The notes beneath the pieces are model-generated. The model was not told the DNA's origin, ran no database searches, and saw only the letters and a list, made by a program, of their open reading frames with translations. From Apiosordaria backusii (taxonomy: Eukaryota; Ascomycota; Sordariomycetes; Sordariales; Lasiosphaeriaceae), in NCBI GenBank assembly GCA_030549205.1, contig JAUKTV010000002.1:1054001-1118000 (forward strand): a stretch of DNA of 64,000 bases, written 5' to 3'. A program made the translations under genes and the position numbers. Below, in pieces: positions 10,739-23,103 of the stretch; position 1 is the stretch's first letter, and every line of letters begins with the position of its first letter.

Positions 10739-12200
10739 CGAAGTGGCTGATCAAAGTCTGAGTCGGGCTGGTCGCCAGGGGTTGACTCGCACAGCTCTGC
10801 AGCTCACCACTCCAGGTTTCGTGGCTGTTCACTATATTTCACAATAGCAACCGCAATATCGCCGTGGAGGATTTCTACCAGGTTTCCTCATGAGTTACTC
10901 AGTTCCTGCAAGCTCAGTGGTAAACCTAAGCAAGGTAGGCCAGGTAAGTAACAGCAACCAGACAACTCACAGCTCAGCACGGCGCAGCGACGCTTCCAGC
11001 AAGGATAAGATACCGCCTTTACAATCAAGTGTAAGCATTCCAAGGTCGCGGACAATAGAAACAAAGATCTTCGCCACAGATTTCTATTCTGGGGTGTTTT
11101 ACTCATAGATTCAGCTCCGCAGAGTAAGCCAACGCACTAAGTACACTGGGGCCATATCGAATCCAAGATCGCCACGATCTTTCCACTAACAGTGTTGTCT
11201 CACTCAACAAAGAAAAATGGCATGCCGGTGGTTGATTGACCCAAGTGATAGTGGGCTGTATGTCTTGGTAAAGGGCAAGTTTCTTCGCAGCCACCAATCA
11301 CCTTGGTGGGTGTCCTAGGCATGGCTTTGCAAACATTCGCAGCACCGCCGCCAGCTGTTATAGAACGACAGACACATGTCTACAATAAACTCGCCAATGA
11401 CTCGCTTTGGAACTAAGATGGTTAAAAGAGCTGGCTCCAGTTTGCGACCAACCCTGATCGCTTCCTGAGAGGTCACAGAACCACTTGATGGCAAGCTTCT
11501 AGGCAGTACTCCTGTCAAAGATCTCAACAGTCCTGATTTGAGTAAATGCACTTCGATTCCTCAACGTATGGCAGACAGACAGCAAGATACTTCCATTTGA
11601 ACAGGGTGCAGAGGTGGCGGGAACCAGTCGGCCCCAGACTGGCTATACCTCGAGAACAGCAACTATAGGTTTCGTCTTCGTTGAGACTGAATCTGGGATG
11701 TTTCTCGCAACCGACCAACCTTTGGGAATTCGTTCATACACGATCTTTGTCGCTAAATCCGAAAGCACACACGAGACGGAATGCTGGCTCAAGTTTTCTG
11801 CCTGGAGCTATGATCCATCACACCACTGGAGGATCGACTTGGAAAAGAAAGCCTCAGGCAGTGAGATATCAAGGAAGTTGACCATACTATTTTTATACAT
11901 CATCATATATATTAACATGCCGGGAAGAGGGGAAGGCAGAGTAGGGTTAGGGTCACAAATAAGGGCCAGCTGAAGACACCTGTTGGACGGCCCATTGGCA
12001 GCTGGGACGTCATTGTTACTATCGATCGAAAACCAGAGCTTCCCCATTTCAGCAGTGATCATTGAACCTTGCTTCGTGACAGCAGAAGATTCCATAGGTT
12101 CAGATTAATCTTCATATATCTACGCTCATGCCAGTCATTTTCAACCTTCTTTTCCAGACTCAAATTGTCCGTAAAGATCGCATCGTGCAATATCAACACA
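10739..12200. other. Intergenic / possibly degraded sequence
   Basis: No intact gene is seen on either strand. The minus strand between 11.1 and 11.7 kb shows short coherent-looking pieces in different frames (for example SCCSRGIASLGPTGSRHLC and KLALYQDIQPTITW), which may extend the decayed region next door. One AGGGTTAGGGT at 11942-11952 resembles a telomere unit but is isolated. Confidence 0.35.
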
Positions 12201-13834
12201 ATGGCCGCAGCCCATGGCACAGACCACTGGAAAAGGCGCTCAGTCGTGTCATCGTTTATCTTCACGTCGAACGAGCCTGATAACGACAGGCCCAAGGTTG
12301 CTCTTTTCAAAAGAAGCGACAAAGTTTCCACTTATCGGTGAGTGAGCTGGTCTAAGAAGTCTTGACGAAAGCGTTGTTGCTAACCAAACACAGACACCAT
12401 CTTGCACCAATCTCTGGGTCTATTGAGTCCACTGACCCATCACCAGTGGCTGCAGCATGGCGCGAAATTTCAGAAGAGACGACCCTCACTCCGTCCAACC
12501 TGACGCTTCTTCGTCGTGGTAAGAGCTACACTTTCCGCGACCCATCAGTCAAGCGGGAATGGACTATCCACCCTTTCATGTTCCGCCTACTCAGCTCTCA
12601 GGACGAGCAGTCCATCAAAATCGACTGGGAACACCAAAGTTGGGGCTGGTATGACCCCGACCAGGTCATCACCGACCCCTCTCTCAACGGTGTCCCAAAG
12701 CTTGCGGAAAGCCTCCGAAGGGTCTACTTTGAGACCGACCTTGGACCGCAAGCGTCTCCAATTCTGACGGGCGGCCTTGCCAAACTAGCCAACGACCACG
12801 AAAGCGGAGCCAGAGAGTTGGCCGCTATTGCAGTCAAAACCCTACATGATGTAACAGCCTCACTCGAGATTCTAGATTGGAACCTCATCCGCCTCGCAGC
12901 CTGGCATCTCTCCAAGAACGGTCGACCGAGCATGGGGGCAGCAATAACAAGTGCTCTCTTGACTAGGCTGTCAGGGATCAAGGCCAAACTCGACGTGGAT
13001 CGCACCTCGTCTATGGAAGATCTTGAAACGACGGTTTTATCCTCCCTATCCCCTCAGTCACTTTCCACAGCCCAGGCCTTGTCTGACATTACATCCTCCT
13101 TTGTCTCCTACCTTCATTCATCCTTCCCCGGCAGGAGCAGCATTTCAATTCTCACTCTCTCCTCTTCTTCCACAATCTTGGCTGTTCTATCTTCCATCGC
13201 TTCTCACTACACTATCGACCTCCGGATCTTGGAATCCCGACCCCTGTTTGAAGGTGTCTCCCTCTCCTCCTCGCTCCTGGCCCCCTTCGCGTCCTCTGGC
13301 AGGACTCATAAAATCACATTGTACCCCGACACCTCGCCATCCTTTGCCTCTCTCTCGCGCTCAAATCCCGGCAAGTCCGAAACCAAGCCAGTAGACATGG
13401 TTCTCATCGGTACAGACCGTCTCTCCCCTTCTGGCGCCGTACTCAACAAAACCGGCTCCTTGCCCGCCGTGCTCACAGCAAAGTACTTGTCTTCCATGAC
13501 AAAGACAGTTGTCCTGAGCGACACAGCCAAGATCTCCCAATCGAAAGATTCAGACGAAGAACAAAACGACCCGTCTCAGATTATTCGAGCTTGGCGGGCG
13601 AGTTTCAACACAGAGAGGGTGAGGAACGCGGCAGACGATTTGCTTCATGCCCAAACGAACAAGAGCAGCCACGGAAAAGTAGAAGTAGAGGTCAAAAACA
13701 TATTCTTCGAATGGGTTCCTGGTGACTTGATCGATGCCTACATTACTGAAAAGGGTCGGTGGACAGTAACGGACATTGCGCAGCGAGTCGAGGATCTTGT
13801 CAAGGAAGAAGACGACGTATTTGGTGATTTGTAA
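12201..13834 (+). CDS. Nudix domain fused to eIF2B-like domain
   Basis: Exons 12201..12337 and 12394..13834 (56-bp intron; VSTYR|HHLAPISGSIE across the join), about 525 residues. The ATG has a good context (ACACAATGG). The first 150 residues form a Nudix-like fold with a degenerate Nudix box: GSIE..., then AAWREISEETTL, which keeps REIxEE but has Thr for the usual Gly. The C-terminal half matches the eIF2B alpha/beta/delta, MtnA-like fold: DMVLIGTDRLSPSGAVLNKTG, AKYLSSMTKTVVLSDTAKI and FEWVPGDLIDAYITEKG, the last typical of its end. Such fusions are a fungal type of unknown substrate; a role in nucleotide- or sugar-phosphate repair/isomerisation is inference from the two folds, not from direct evidence. 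Confidence 0.85.
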
Positions 13835-14245
13835 AATCTGTACTCTTTACCTCGATTTCGGACAGGCCTGTGGACACAGAGCTAGGACACTCGACATGGT
13901 ATAGATAGGTATTGTACGGTACGATTAACAAGGAAAACTCGGCTACCTATCCACCTGACCATACTTTCCCCGGGCTGCTATCCACCCATACTCTGATAAG
14001 CAAAATATCAAATAATCTGCGTGCATACTCAAAGTCCATATTCACCCTAAAAGGTGACTGAGAAACATTCTTCAATCATTCGTTACTCATAAGCAAAGAA
14101 AACAAACGCTCAAACCAACATGTTCCCATTGTCCCTGCAAGGCATCCAACCAAGGAACGACAACGGCTGACACCGTTTCTCATACATATAAAAGGACCGC
14201 TCGAAAAACAAGGAAAGAAAAACTCGCATCGCTTTGACCTCTGTG
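13835..14245. other. Convergent 3' intergenic gap
   Basis: Shared 3' flank between the Nudix fusion (+) and the Zn2Cys6 gene (-). AT-rich. No gene is seen. Confidence 0.5.
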
Positions 14246-17054
14246 CTAGAATCCACCGGGGGGAGACGGACAGTTTGAGTTGGTATCTGAACTGGAAACA
14301 TGCATAAAAGAATCACCATCACCGTCAATATCAACATCGCTCCAGGGGAACTGGTGGATGTCCTCCAACTTGATCCAGGACCTGAGGGCCCGCAAAATTC
14401 TGTATGCATACCCCTTCTTGAAGCCGAAAGGTGGTTTGATGGGGCGGCCAAACACAGGCGGCGCGTCGCGCATTGCCACATCCACGCCAGCGACCGCCTC
14501 GGAGGTCGTGTTGTTGCGAGTCGCAGTCATGTTGCCAAGGTAGTTCTGCAACCTCCCGTTGGGGTCCCACAGCTCCTCTTTCTTCTCCGGGCTGTGAATC
14601 GACTCTCGCAGTTCTGTGACCAGAAACCTGAGGTCGCGCAAGACCTCGAAGCAGTCCTTGGCATATGCGCAGCCCGTCGTCTGCTCCTGGTTGAAGACCT
14701 CGATGGCCCAGTCCACATTTTCCACCAGCTGGGTCCGGTAGTTGACAAAGACGAGCTGATACATGGTCAAAAAGACGGCAGCATTAAAAATATGATGCAG
14801 ATCCTGCACTAAAAGCCTGCCATGTGGGCTGTAGTAGCGCATCAGGCACCCGAGACGAAGATTGAGTTGTGCTGCATCGGTGCACTGGCGGATCTCCTCA
14901 ACCAGAACATTGTCGTAGATATTGAACAGCTTGCCCTGATTGATGAGGCTGGCAATTGCTTTCCGCATGGCCGTGAGGAGCACGGGACGAACAGCGAGAA
15001 TGATGAGCTTGAAGCCAACTGTCAGTAATCGCAAGCCCTTGGCGTCGGAGCACAATCACAGCTGGGCAGAGACTTACCTGGTTGCGTGCCATGTGCAGTG
15101 CCCAACATGCGCGATCGCGGCCAAACCGTCCGTCTGATGGAACATCAACGTTCCTCCAGCCATCCGGAAGATGCAACCCCTGAATCGTGTCTGGGAGTTG
15201 CAGAGCAGGAGGGAGTTCCTTCAGCCACCTTTCCAGAATTTTGAGCGATCTTTTGACATGAGCCTCAGCCTTGCTCTTGCTGTCGTCGGGCTTCGTGGCA
15301 TCCGACTGTTTCCGCAAGCCATTATAAATGATCTTGTGACTGATGCGAGACAGTTCAAGGTGGGCCTTTAGGCCTATGGGAGAAGGGAAACCACTACAAG
15401 ATGTTAATTGGGTGACGATGGCAAGACGAGGTGGAACTTGGAACACTGACCGGCACTCTTGAGGAAGTCGAAGTGAGATGCCGTCATCCGGAATCGAAGG
15501 CGTGCGGCCAAGCAAGCAGCTCAGCCATCTTTGACAAGGGTCAGTAAGTGCGCGAGAGAGACGAGAAAGAGAAGGCGTACGAGTCAATGATGTAGAGTGT
15601 CCAAAAGATTCTGACTTCGGACTCATCTTTGGCATGATTCCGATGGAGACCACGAACTTCGCAAACATGCATGGCATGTTTGATCCACAGGTGGGCATTG
15701 TCGCGTCTATTGATCTCGACAAGGTACAGTGCCAGCAGGCCCATGACGGCGGCATCCTTCACCGTGGAAGTGACATCATTCAAAGGGCCCCCCAGTAACT
15801 GGCGCGAGGTGGCATAGTAGTCCTCACCCAGTCGACCGATGATGCGAGAATCTGGACCTGTGAGGTCGAGCAGGCGGTTAAAAGCAAAAGAGGCAAAGGC
15901 GAGCGAGAGGGGCGTTCTCTGCTCGTCATCACGGGGCACTTGGAAAGACTGCTCTCCACTAGCCGTCATGATACGCTCTTGATGAGCCGTGCCTAGAGCT
16001 GAGAGCTCGCCAAAAGTTAGGGAAGGCCAGAACATGATGCCGCCACTCGGGAACGAGTCATCAACGGATCCGCCTCCGACAAAGTAACGGACATTGTTCA
16101 GCAGCTTGGCTATGTCAGAGGCGGGAGGTAGCTGTCGGACTGGGTCCCTCGCCGGAGGACCAAGCAAAGCACGGGAATCGTCGGTTTGGTACCTTCCGGT
16201 GGTCTTCGAAAACATATGGTCAGGGCCTTTGGAGATAAGCTCTGCCAAGGGGGTGGTCAAAGTGATCAAGCCCTTGATGTTGTCGAGGAATGTTGCTCCA
16301 GATGACGCTCCCAGATATCGACTTGTGCCAGCCGAGTCGGCCAGCATGCGTCCTTCATCGCTGCGGGGATCAAAGCCGGCATTGGAGGGGAGGTAGAAGT
16401 CTGACCGTTTGCTCAGAGGGGACGAGGATGAGGGCGAAGCTGAGCGAGCACAATCCGATGTGTCCTCGGCCTGCAATGGCACCTCATGGGGTGGTGGCTC
16501 CAGGTGTTGTTGATGCTCCGTTTCCTGTTGCTGGTCTTGTACCTGCTGCGGCTCCTGGCCCGGCCCTGATTGCTTGGCCTGGCTGTCACCCTCCTGCGGT
16601 TGTTGAAGTGTGTCGGGGATTTCGGGAAACGGTACCATCACAACGGCGGGCCAATACTCTATCCGGCCATCCTCGAGAGTTACCTTGCGGATGAGCTCGC
16701 CGGCATCCAGCTGGCGCTTCAATTCGAGTGCATGCGGGACCCAGGCTTGGAGCCCTTTCAGCGCGTCCCATTGATCCTTGTGAACCGTGATCTTGACAGG
16801 AATCTCGGGATATTCGCACTTCCGGTTGGTGCCTGCACATTGAGAACATGGTTCAACCCCAGTGCACTTGACCCGTCGTAGATTGCAGTAGTTGCATCTT
16901 TGCCCAAGTTAGACAGACGGACGGACGTAGAAGAGGATGAGAAAGAGACTTACGCCGTTTGGACCCGCTTCCGCTCACTTGGCGGAACCTTTTTTCTGCG
17001 GGGATTGACGGGCAGGCGAGTCGAAGTGAAAGGCCGCTTCGATTGCCGCGGCAT
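14246..17054 (-). CDS. Zn2Cys6 transcription factor
   Basis: Nuclear DNA-binding regulator, about 857 residues. Exons 17054..16954, 16897..15581, 15528..15451, 15393..15078, 15007..14246; all four introns (52-70 bp) are in phase. The Zn2Cys6 binuclear cluster CNYCNLRRVKCTGVEPCSQC followed by AGTNRKC is completed across the first splice junction. A basic N-terminal tail (MPRQSKRPF) precedes it. A Gln/Pro/Glu-rich linker follows (residues about 120-170), then a fungal-specific middle homology region (HLWIKHAMHVCEVRGLHR; VRIFWTLYIIDS; WLSCLLGRTPSIPDDGI). The acidic end DVDIDGDGDSFMHV may be an activation surface. It lies downstream of, and in the same direction as, an MFS transporter it might regulate, but this is positional inference. 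The specific orthologue is not recognised. Confidence 0.9.
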
Positions 17055-17861
17055 GGTAGCAGTTCATAAAATGACCATGGATCACAGAAGACAGGTGAGA
17101 TGGAGCGAGGGCAGGGAAGAGGGGAGAGGGGAGAGGTGTTTAAGCTTCTCGGTGCCTGTACCCGCGAGCGTGTGGGGGAGGAGAGGTGGACATGAGTGTT
17201 TCCTGGGGACTTGGCACGCTTGGGAGCCCGGGGTGGAGCTTGCCCGGCGGGCTGTGGAGACTCTGGTGGGAGGTGTGTGTGGGATGGGGGTGGGCCCGCT
17301 CGCCGGGCGGTACTTGCGGTACTTGCGAAGGTACCCCGCTAACCTGCTTGGGCAGTGGACGACGGTGTTGACAAAACCTGGAAGGCTTGGCGCGGTTGGG
17401 AATCGCAGAAAATACATAAATGTTTCTGCATGTTTCGCACTTGTGACGCGCCTGAAAATGTGTGAAAAGAGGATTCAAGACAGCACAATCTGGAAAAGGC
17501 TAGCGCCGATGGAGGACCCTCCTATGTGCGGGACATGAGGGGGTGGAGCTGCGACGGGATGTCTACCCAGGACCAATCAGATGGCGCTCACGAGAGTGGC
17601 ACAAACAGGTGAGCTGCCAGGTTGGTGATACATGATAACGCAGTGACACAGGGTGCAGGTGCCGCGGAAGACAACCAACATGCCCCGAGCTGATTGACCA
17701 CCCCATGACGGGAGAAATGGAGTGAGAGTGCGTGAGATGAACGGGTAGGGAGGTGGGCGGTTGAGGTTGAGAACTGAGTTTCTTTTTTGTCTGAAATTCC
17801 TGATCATTTCCAGGTTCCCAAGTCCCATAAGGTAACCTACCTTACCTTCCAGGTTGGTACA
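17055..17861. other. Intergenic, promoter of the Zn2Cys6 gene
   Basis: An 807-bp gap holding the promoter of the regulator and the 3' flank of the MFS transporter. The plus strand is open over long stretches because of G-rich sequence, without protein-like features. AACCTACCTTACCTT at 17834 is one of the recurring intergenic motifs. Confidence 0.5.
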
Positions 17862-19804
17862 CTACAAGTCGTACAAAAACACCCACTTGCGGTCTGCATG
17901 TCTGACAGTGTCGACACGCTCGGTCTCTATCTGCTCGGCGCTTTTCAATTTCCTGATGGCCGCCCTGCGCGCGTTGACCGCCCGCAGCGTGTGACGATAC
18001 GCCACATAGCCGGTGAGGGCAACGCCGACGAATCCCAACGTCACCACCAGCGGCAGTTTGTACCCGGGTGCATACTCCGCTCGATAGAGCTGCGACCCGA
18101 TAGCCCCCGCCAGGTTTCCCAGTCCATTAGCGCCCACCACCAGCGCCCGCTTCCCAGTCGCCGGTGTGTTGCCGCTCAGCCAGGCCACCGTGAGCGGGGG
18201 AGGCACGTAGCTGCCAAAAAGAAACACACACAGCGCCGCATACTTGGCTGCGTTGCTGACCGAGACGACCACCCCGATCAGTCCCCCAATGGCCACCACC
18301 AGTGCTCCGACAATGTGCCATCCCCGCTCCCTGCGCCGATCCGAGCTGGATGCGAACAGATAGAGCCCGACCGCCCCGCACACCGCTGGTGGGACCGACA
18401 TCTAGAAGCCGGACGCTTCGGGTTAGTCCTTGGGGTTTTTTTCGTCTGGAACGACAAGATACACATACCAGGTTTGCCTCGATCGACTTGTACCCCATAC
18501 CCTGCACAATCAGCGGGAGAAAGACGGAGAAAGCCGTGGCGGGGACGCTGGCGCAGATGTTGAACACCAACACAAACCACAGCTTCCAGTCCCTCAGAGT
18601 CTCGATCAAATCACGCCGAGTAAGGCTGGAGTAGTCTACCTCCCCGGATTTCCCGCCGCCAACCCGCTCAACCACAAATTGTCTTTCATACCGGCTCAAG
18701 AACCATGCCTCGCCGGGCCTCGTCGGTAGCCACAGCAATGCCACCACTCCAAGGATGCAGGTGAGGACACCCTCGATGATGAAGAGAAGCTGCCACGGCT
18801 TCAACCAGGCATGAGAGATCTGAAAGATGGCGTATGCTTTCGGCAGTCTGGGTTAGCTCCCACGTATTCTTTGCTGTCGTGACAATGGCTTGAGACGTAC
18901 AGAGAGCTCCTGAAAAGGCAGATGCAATGGCATATTGTCCATAAAAGAGTCCGATCCGCGTGGCCAGGTCGAAACGAGAATAGAAAGAGCCAAGATAAAT
19001 GATGCATGTGGGGTAGAAGCCAGCCTCAAAGACACCGATGAGGAGACGAGTCGTTATCAAAGCCACTAACAATTGTGATCAACGCCATGTCAGTGCCATA
19101 GTTCATGTGTTGCTTTTTCTTTCCTCATTTCGGGCCGATTTATTGATTTGAGCCCTCACCTTTTCCCCATATGAAAGCCTGAATCAGAGTTATAACGCCC
19201 CAGCACAGCTTTTGAAAAGATGCAGCGGTCAGTACTGGAGTGAACACCATCGAGTTTGGGGAGAGCCGATTACCATCATGATGGGCAGCCACTTGCTCGG
19301 TCCAAGCCATTGCCCCAGTGCGGCTGAGGGCATCTGAAACAAGACAAACGTTATGAAAAAGAGCGAGACTGCCAGGTTGAGGTCGTCCGGAAGAGCGCCA
19401 ATATCATGTGTAAACCCTTGGGTCTGGGCATTGCCAATGTTCCCTCTGTCCAGCCCGTTGAAAAGATAGAGCAGCGATAGGAGTGGCAGCAGGTACAGGT
19501 CTATTTTTCGGTTGATCCGCTGGGCTTCCTTTTCATTATCCAGCCTGGATATCCCTGAATACTGCATCCCGCTGTTCCTGTCATTGTTCGTGGTGTGGGA
19601 TGCGCCGTCGATAAGACATGGACCGGGCAGCAATGGCGAGAGCACACCATGGCTTTCCAAGGAGCTTTGATCATGTTCAGCATGGTATGTTTCATCAGAC
19701 TGCCTCAGGTCATGTCCTACCGAGCGGCAGGACGAAATGATGGCTGTTGAAGAACATGTGGATGAGGGCGATGGCGGTGATACATCGTGATAGTAGACGC
19801 TCAT
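17862..19804 (-). CDS. MFS transporter, anion:cation symporter (allantoate/vitamin-permease-like)
   Basis: About 550 residues. Exons 19804..19274, 19208..19160, 19065..18901, 18836..18469, 18401..17862; introns 64-94 bp, phases consistent (joined peptides IMMLCWGVITL, WGKVALITTRLL, SGALSYAIFQI, EANLMSVPPAV). Membrane segments and motifs are those of the Dal5/Tna1-like ACS family: KIDLYLLPLLSLLYLFNGLDRGNIGNAQ at the first helix, TRLLIGVFEAGFYP at helix 4, and LPTRPGEAWFLSRYE before the central loop. The N-terminal cytosolic tail of about 100 residues is Ser-rich. Substrates of this family include allantoate, nicotinate, pantothenate and other carboxylates; this one cannot be assigned. The start chosen is the first ATG in frame (MSVYYHDVS). 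Confidence 0.88.
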
Positions 19805-21844
19805 TCTTTCTCCAGAGGCGGGCGACCAAGCAAGGCAAATTAGGCACTCAATCCACCAAAAACAAAACAAACTGCTTGTGTTGCAGTAAATAATTTGTGG
19901 TGGTCCCAATATCTACAAGCATAGGTAGGTAGAAGTATCAGTGAAAAAGTCCGACAACATGGCAAGGGTGATGAACATCCGAGGGTCATCAAAGAAACGT
20001 GTGGCAAATTTTCAATGTTATTCCGCTCTCTTGAACGTCCACCAACGCCAACTCCCGCGGCAAAAGTGACTGACGTGCTGCCAAGCTGCCACTGGGCTTC
20101 GGTTCTCTTTGTTGGTTCTTAGTTGACAAGACCCAACCGAAGGTCGGGACCTAGATTTCCTTGTGCCGAGCCGAAAACCCCGACACCAACCGTCTCTAAT
20201 TATCATATTATTTCAGATGGGTAAGTCGGTTGCCTTACTTAACCTCGTCAGCTAGGCATACAAACAGCACATTGTATTGCGTGCTATTGATATATTTCTA
20301 TTAGACCCATAGCAGTATGCCAAGCATGAAGATGAAGAAACTGACTTCCTTCAAACATAGCTGGGCTCTAAAGTAAGCCAAAAAAAAAAAAAAAAAGGGC
20401 ATTGCAAGACGGTTTGGGACTTCGACAATGCCAAAAACAGGCATGAACAACCATCTCATCCTAATCCTCAGAAAGAGAAAAGGCCGACAGCTGACCAGGT
20501 GATCCAGTGTCACACACATCATGTGGGTGCAGTAGGTATGCGGTGTCACATTGATCAGGATGGTCCTGTCATCATGCGGGGTGGCTTTTTGGTGATGGTT
20601 CTCAATCACTGATAAGAAGATGGTCCTTCGTTGTTATAGGGCCCGTGCTTCAGTGATCAACCCCTATTGTTTTCACGTTGGGCCAGAGATCCACTTATAC
20701 GATCTGTCATGGAAGGGTCCTGGATCGCGTCAGCTTGACCATCCCAAATGCGGAAGGGCCCCCGCAGCCTTGTTCACTGGGCTTTCAATGGGCACCCGTT
20801 GATGGCTGCTACCAAATCAACGCCTTTCCCTGTGGGAACGAGCCCGGACAAAGCCATTGTTATCGAGAAGCCGTTTCATGTTTGCGCAACCTAGACAACC
20901 TAACCTGGAAGTGTGTGTGGAAGTGACGCTCAGAGTGAGGCACAACATCAGATGACAGGGATGCTGTCACGAGGGTGAGCCGAGACTTCCGTTCGTGTGC
21001 TCCGTTGCCCCCTTGGCACAGGGTTGAGAAAAATGGACAAGAAGGTGAAGAGATGCGAGACCTCAGACAATTGGTGATACGGGAGCATTGGGCCTGGTCT
21101 GGACTGGCCTGGTCCAAATAAGTGGATTGCTTGGATGGGGACATGGGATTTTGGTGCGAAGTGCTCTTTTTGGTCGAATTTGCCCCAGGCAAATTTGCCT
21201 GCACTACTCCGTCGGGTACGCGTCCATCAGGCAGTGCCATATCCCTTGTGCCCTTTTTGCTGCGTTTGTTGACGTGCTGGCAGGCTTGGCCATGGCTGTG
21301 CTGACAGGCTTGGCCATGGCTGAGAAAGACGGAGGAATACCTACTAATTATTACAGGCGGGGTTATAGGTATCCGAGTCGCAGCAGCATCGTGAAGACTG
21401 GCGAGGGAAGGAGCACCTACCTTAGGCAGGCCAATGCCGTTTGGAGTTGATTCCTTCGTGCCGTCTTGTCATCCACCACCCAACCCCGACCAACGAACAC
21501 CACGTTCCCAGGTCCCTCACCTGAGAGTCGCGCAATCTCTCTCAGGGCTGTGAAATTATTTTCTTTTTTTTGTCCTTGTTTTCCTTCTCAGCATCGACGT
21601 CTCGAATATCATTCCAATCCCCGCTCCACTCTCACCGCCTTGACCGCAAGCCGCCCCTCCAATGCGACCGACAAGAACCCGATCGGCGTGATTCTCCATA
21701 CCTTACCTACCTTACCTTACATTACCTACCTACCTGCTCCCTACATACACACCCTGCCCAGAATTTTGCAGGGCGCCACGCTCTGATCGCAGCACACCAA
21801 CCCGACCGTGTCTGCGACGACTCGTCGCCTGTCTGCGCGCGCCC
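19805..21844. other. Divergent intergenic region
   Basis: A 2-kb gap between the divergent MFS and glycosyltransferase genes. It contains a 17-base A run at 20380-20396 and a CTTACCTACC-rich stretch at about 21706-21740 just before the glycosyltransferase. Open frames of up to about 120 codons have no protein-like features. Confidence 0.5.
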
Positions 21845-23103
21845 ATGGCCGCCTTTCAAAATATGCCACAGGCATGGCGTCGCCTCATCTTTTTAATACC
21901 TGTTCTCATCATCACGCTCATTCTCGCATCCGGCTTGTACAATGGGTCGCTGCCCAAGCCGAGAATGTAAGCCGCGCCCACACTCCCCAACTGACCGAAC
22001 CTGCATTTTGCTAACCATGGCCGGCGCGACACAGGCCCAAGGTGGTGTTTGACGACAGCCGCAACCCATTCCATTCCGAATGCCAGACGAACCACACCGC
22101 CCCGAGTCTCGACAGCCTCCCCGACATCCTCCGCGCGCTTTGGCAGCCACTCATCCTGCCCATCACGGCGCCCCGATTCGTGACGCTCGACGGGACCGAA
22201 AAGCTTCTGCCTCCTCAGTATGAGCTCGTCCACACAAAGCCTCTGGGAAAGAGGATCTGCATCCTCGACGTCGACACGCGCGATCTGGCCGGCGAAGGCA
22301 GCATTTTTTACAGTGAGGGCGTGCCGCCCTGGGACAAGCTGGGCAGTCCGTCGGCCGGCTTTCTAAGTCACTATCTCTATGCACAAATCCACGGCTACTC
22401 GTACAAGTTTATTCGGGCGCCACAGTACGCCGACCGCGCGCCTCACTGGTCCAAAGTCATCTTCACCAAGGAACTTCTCAAGGAGTACGATATTGTCGTC
22501 ATGATGGACTACGACGCCATGTTCCCCTCCCCCGAGGTGCCGCTTGAGTGGATGCTCAACTACTGGAAGATCGACAAGGAGGTCATGGTGGCCATGGCAG
22601 AGGATCCCGCCGGTGAGCCCAATTTTGACGATTCCGAGAAGCACAGGGTCAACATCAACTCAGGCTTCATCATTGCCCAAGCCAGCGAGAACTCGCAGCG
22701 CATGTTCAAAGACTGGGCCGAATGCCCCTCCGAGGTGCGCTACAAGGGTTGTGCCAAATGGGCTCAGACCTTGTTCCACGAACAAGCCGCCTTCAGCACT
22801 CATGTCCGCTATGATTTTCTGGATGGGTACAGCATCGAAACCCACCCGCAATACATCCGCATGCTGCCGTGCCAGGAAGCCAACGGCATCCCCGAGGTCG
22901 CAGGGTCCGGGTGTGTGGGCCAGCTCGTGCGCCACTACTGGGGGAGGAAGGGTTTGACAAACCGCGAGTTTGGCCACAACGTCATGGCCGCTCTCACGCC
23001 CCTGCTGGTCCAAGCCGCCTACAGAGAGCCGGGCCACGTGGAGGATCTTCGGAGCAAAGTCCTGAAGGGCGCCGAGGTATTGGACAAGCCCCCAGCGAGG
23101 TGA
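21845..23103 (+). CDS. Type II membrane glycosyltransferase (GT-A fold, GT34-like)
   Basis: Exons 21845..21966 and 22035..23103, about 396 residues. A short cytosolic Arg-containing start is followed by one membrane helix (about residues 15-34, LIFLIPVLIITLILASGLY), then a lumenal catalytic region: type II Golgi topology. Catalytic landmarks are ICILDVDTRD, HYLYAQIHGYSYKFI, HWSKVIFTKELL and the metal-binding DxD segment VVMMDYDAMF, followed by NINSGFIIAQ and FHEQAAFS, the arrangement of the GMA12/MNN10 (GT34) group and related nucleotide-sugar transferases. The likely job is adding a hexose (galactose or mannose) to glycoprotein or wall glycan; donor and acceptor are not readable. The nearby SGNH hydrolase gene is on the same strand. 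Confidence 0.82.

Noticed and set aside
11942..11952. AGGGTTAGGGT here and at about 40434, resembling telomere repeats
   Set aside because: Each is under two units and isolated; such 11-mers arise by chance and there is no array or subtelomere context.
20380..20396. 17-base poly-A run as a sign of a retroposed element
   Set aside because: No target-site duplication or upstream element sequence is visible; a simple homopolymer is sufficient.
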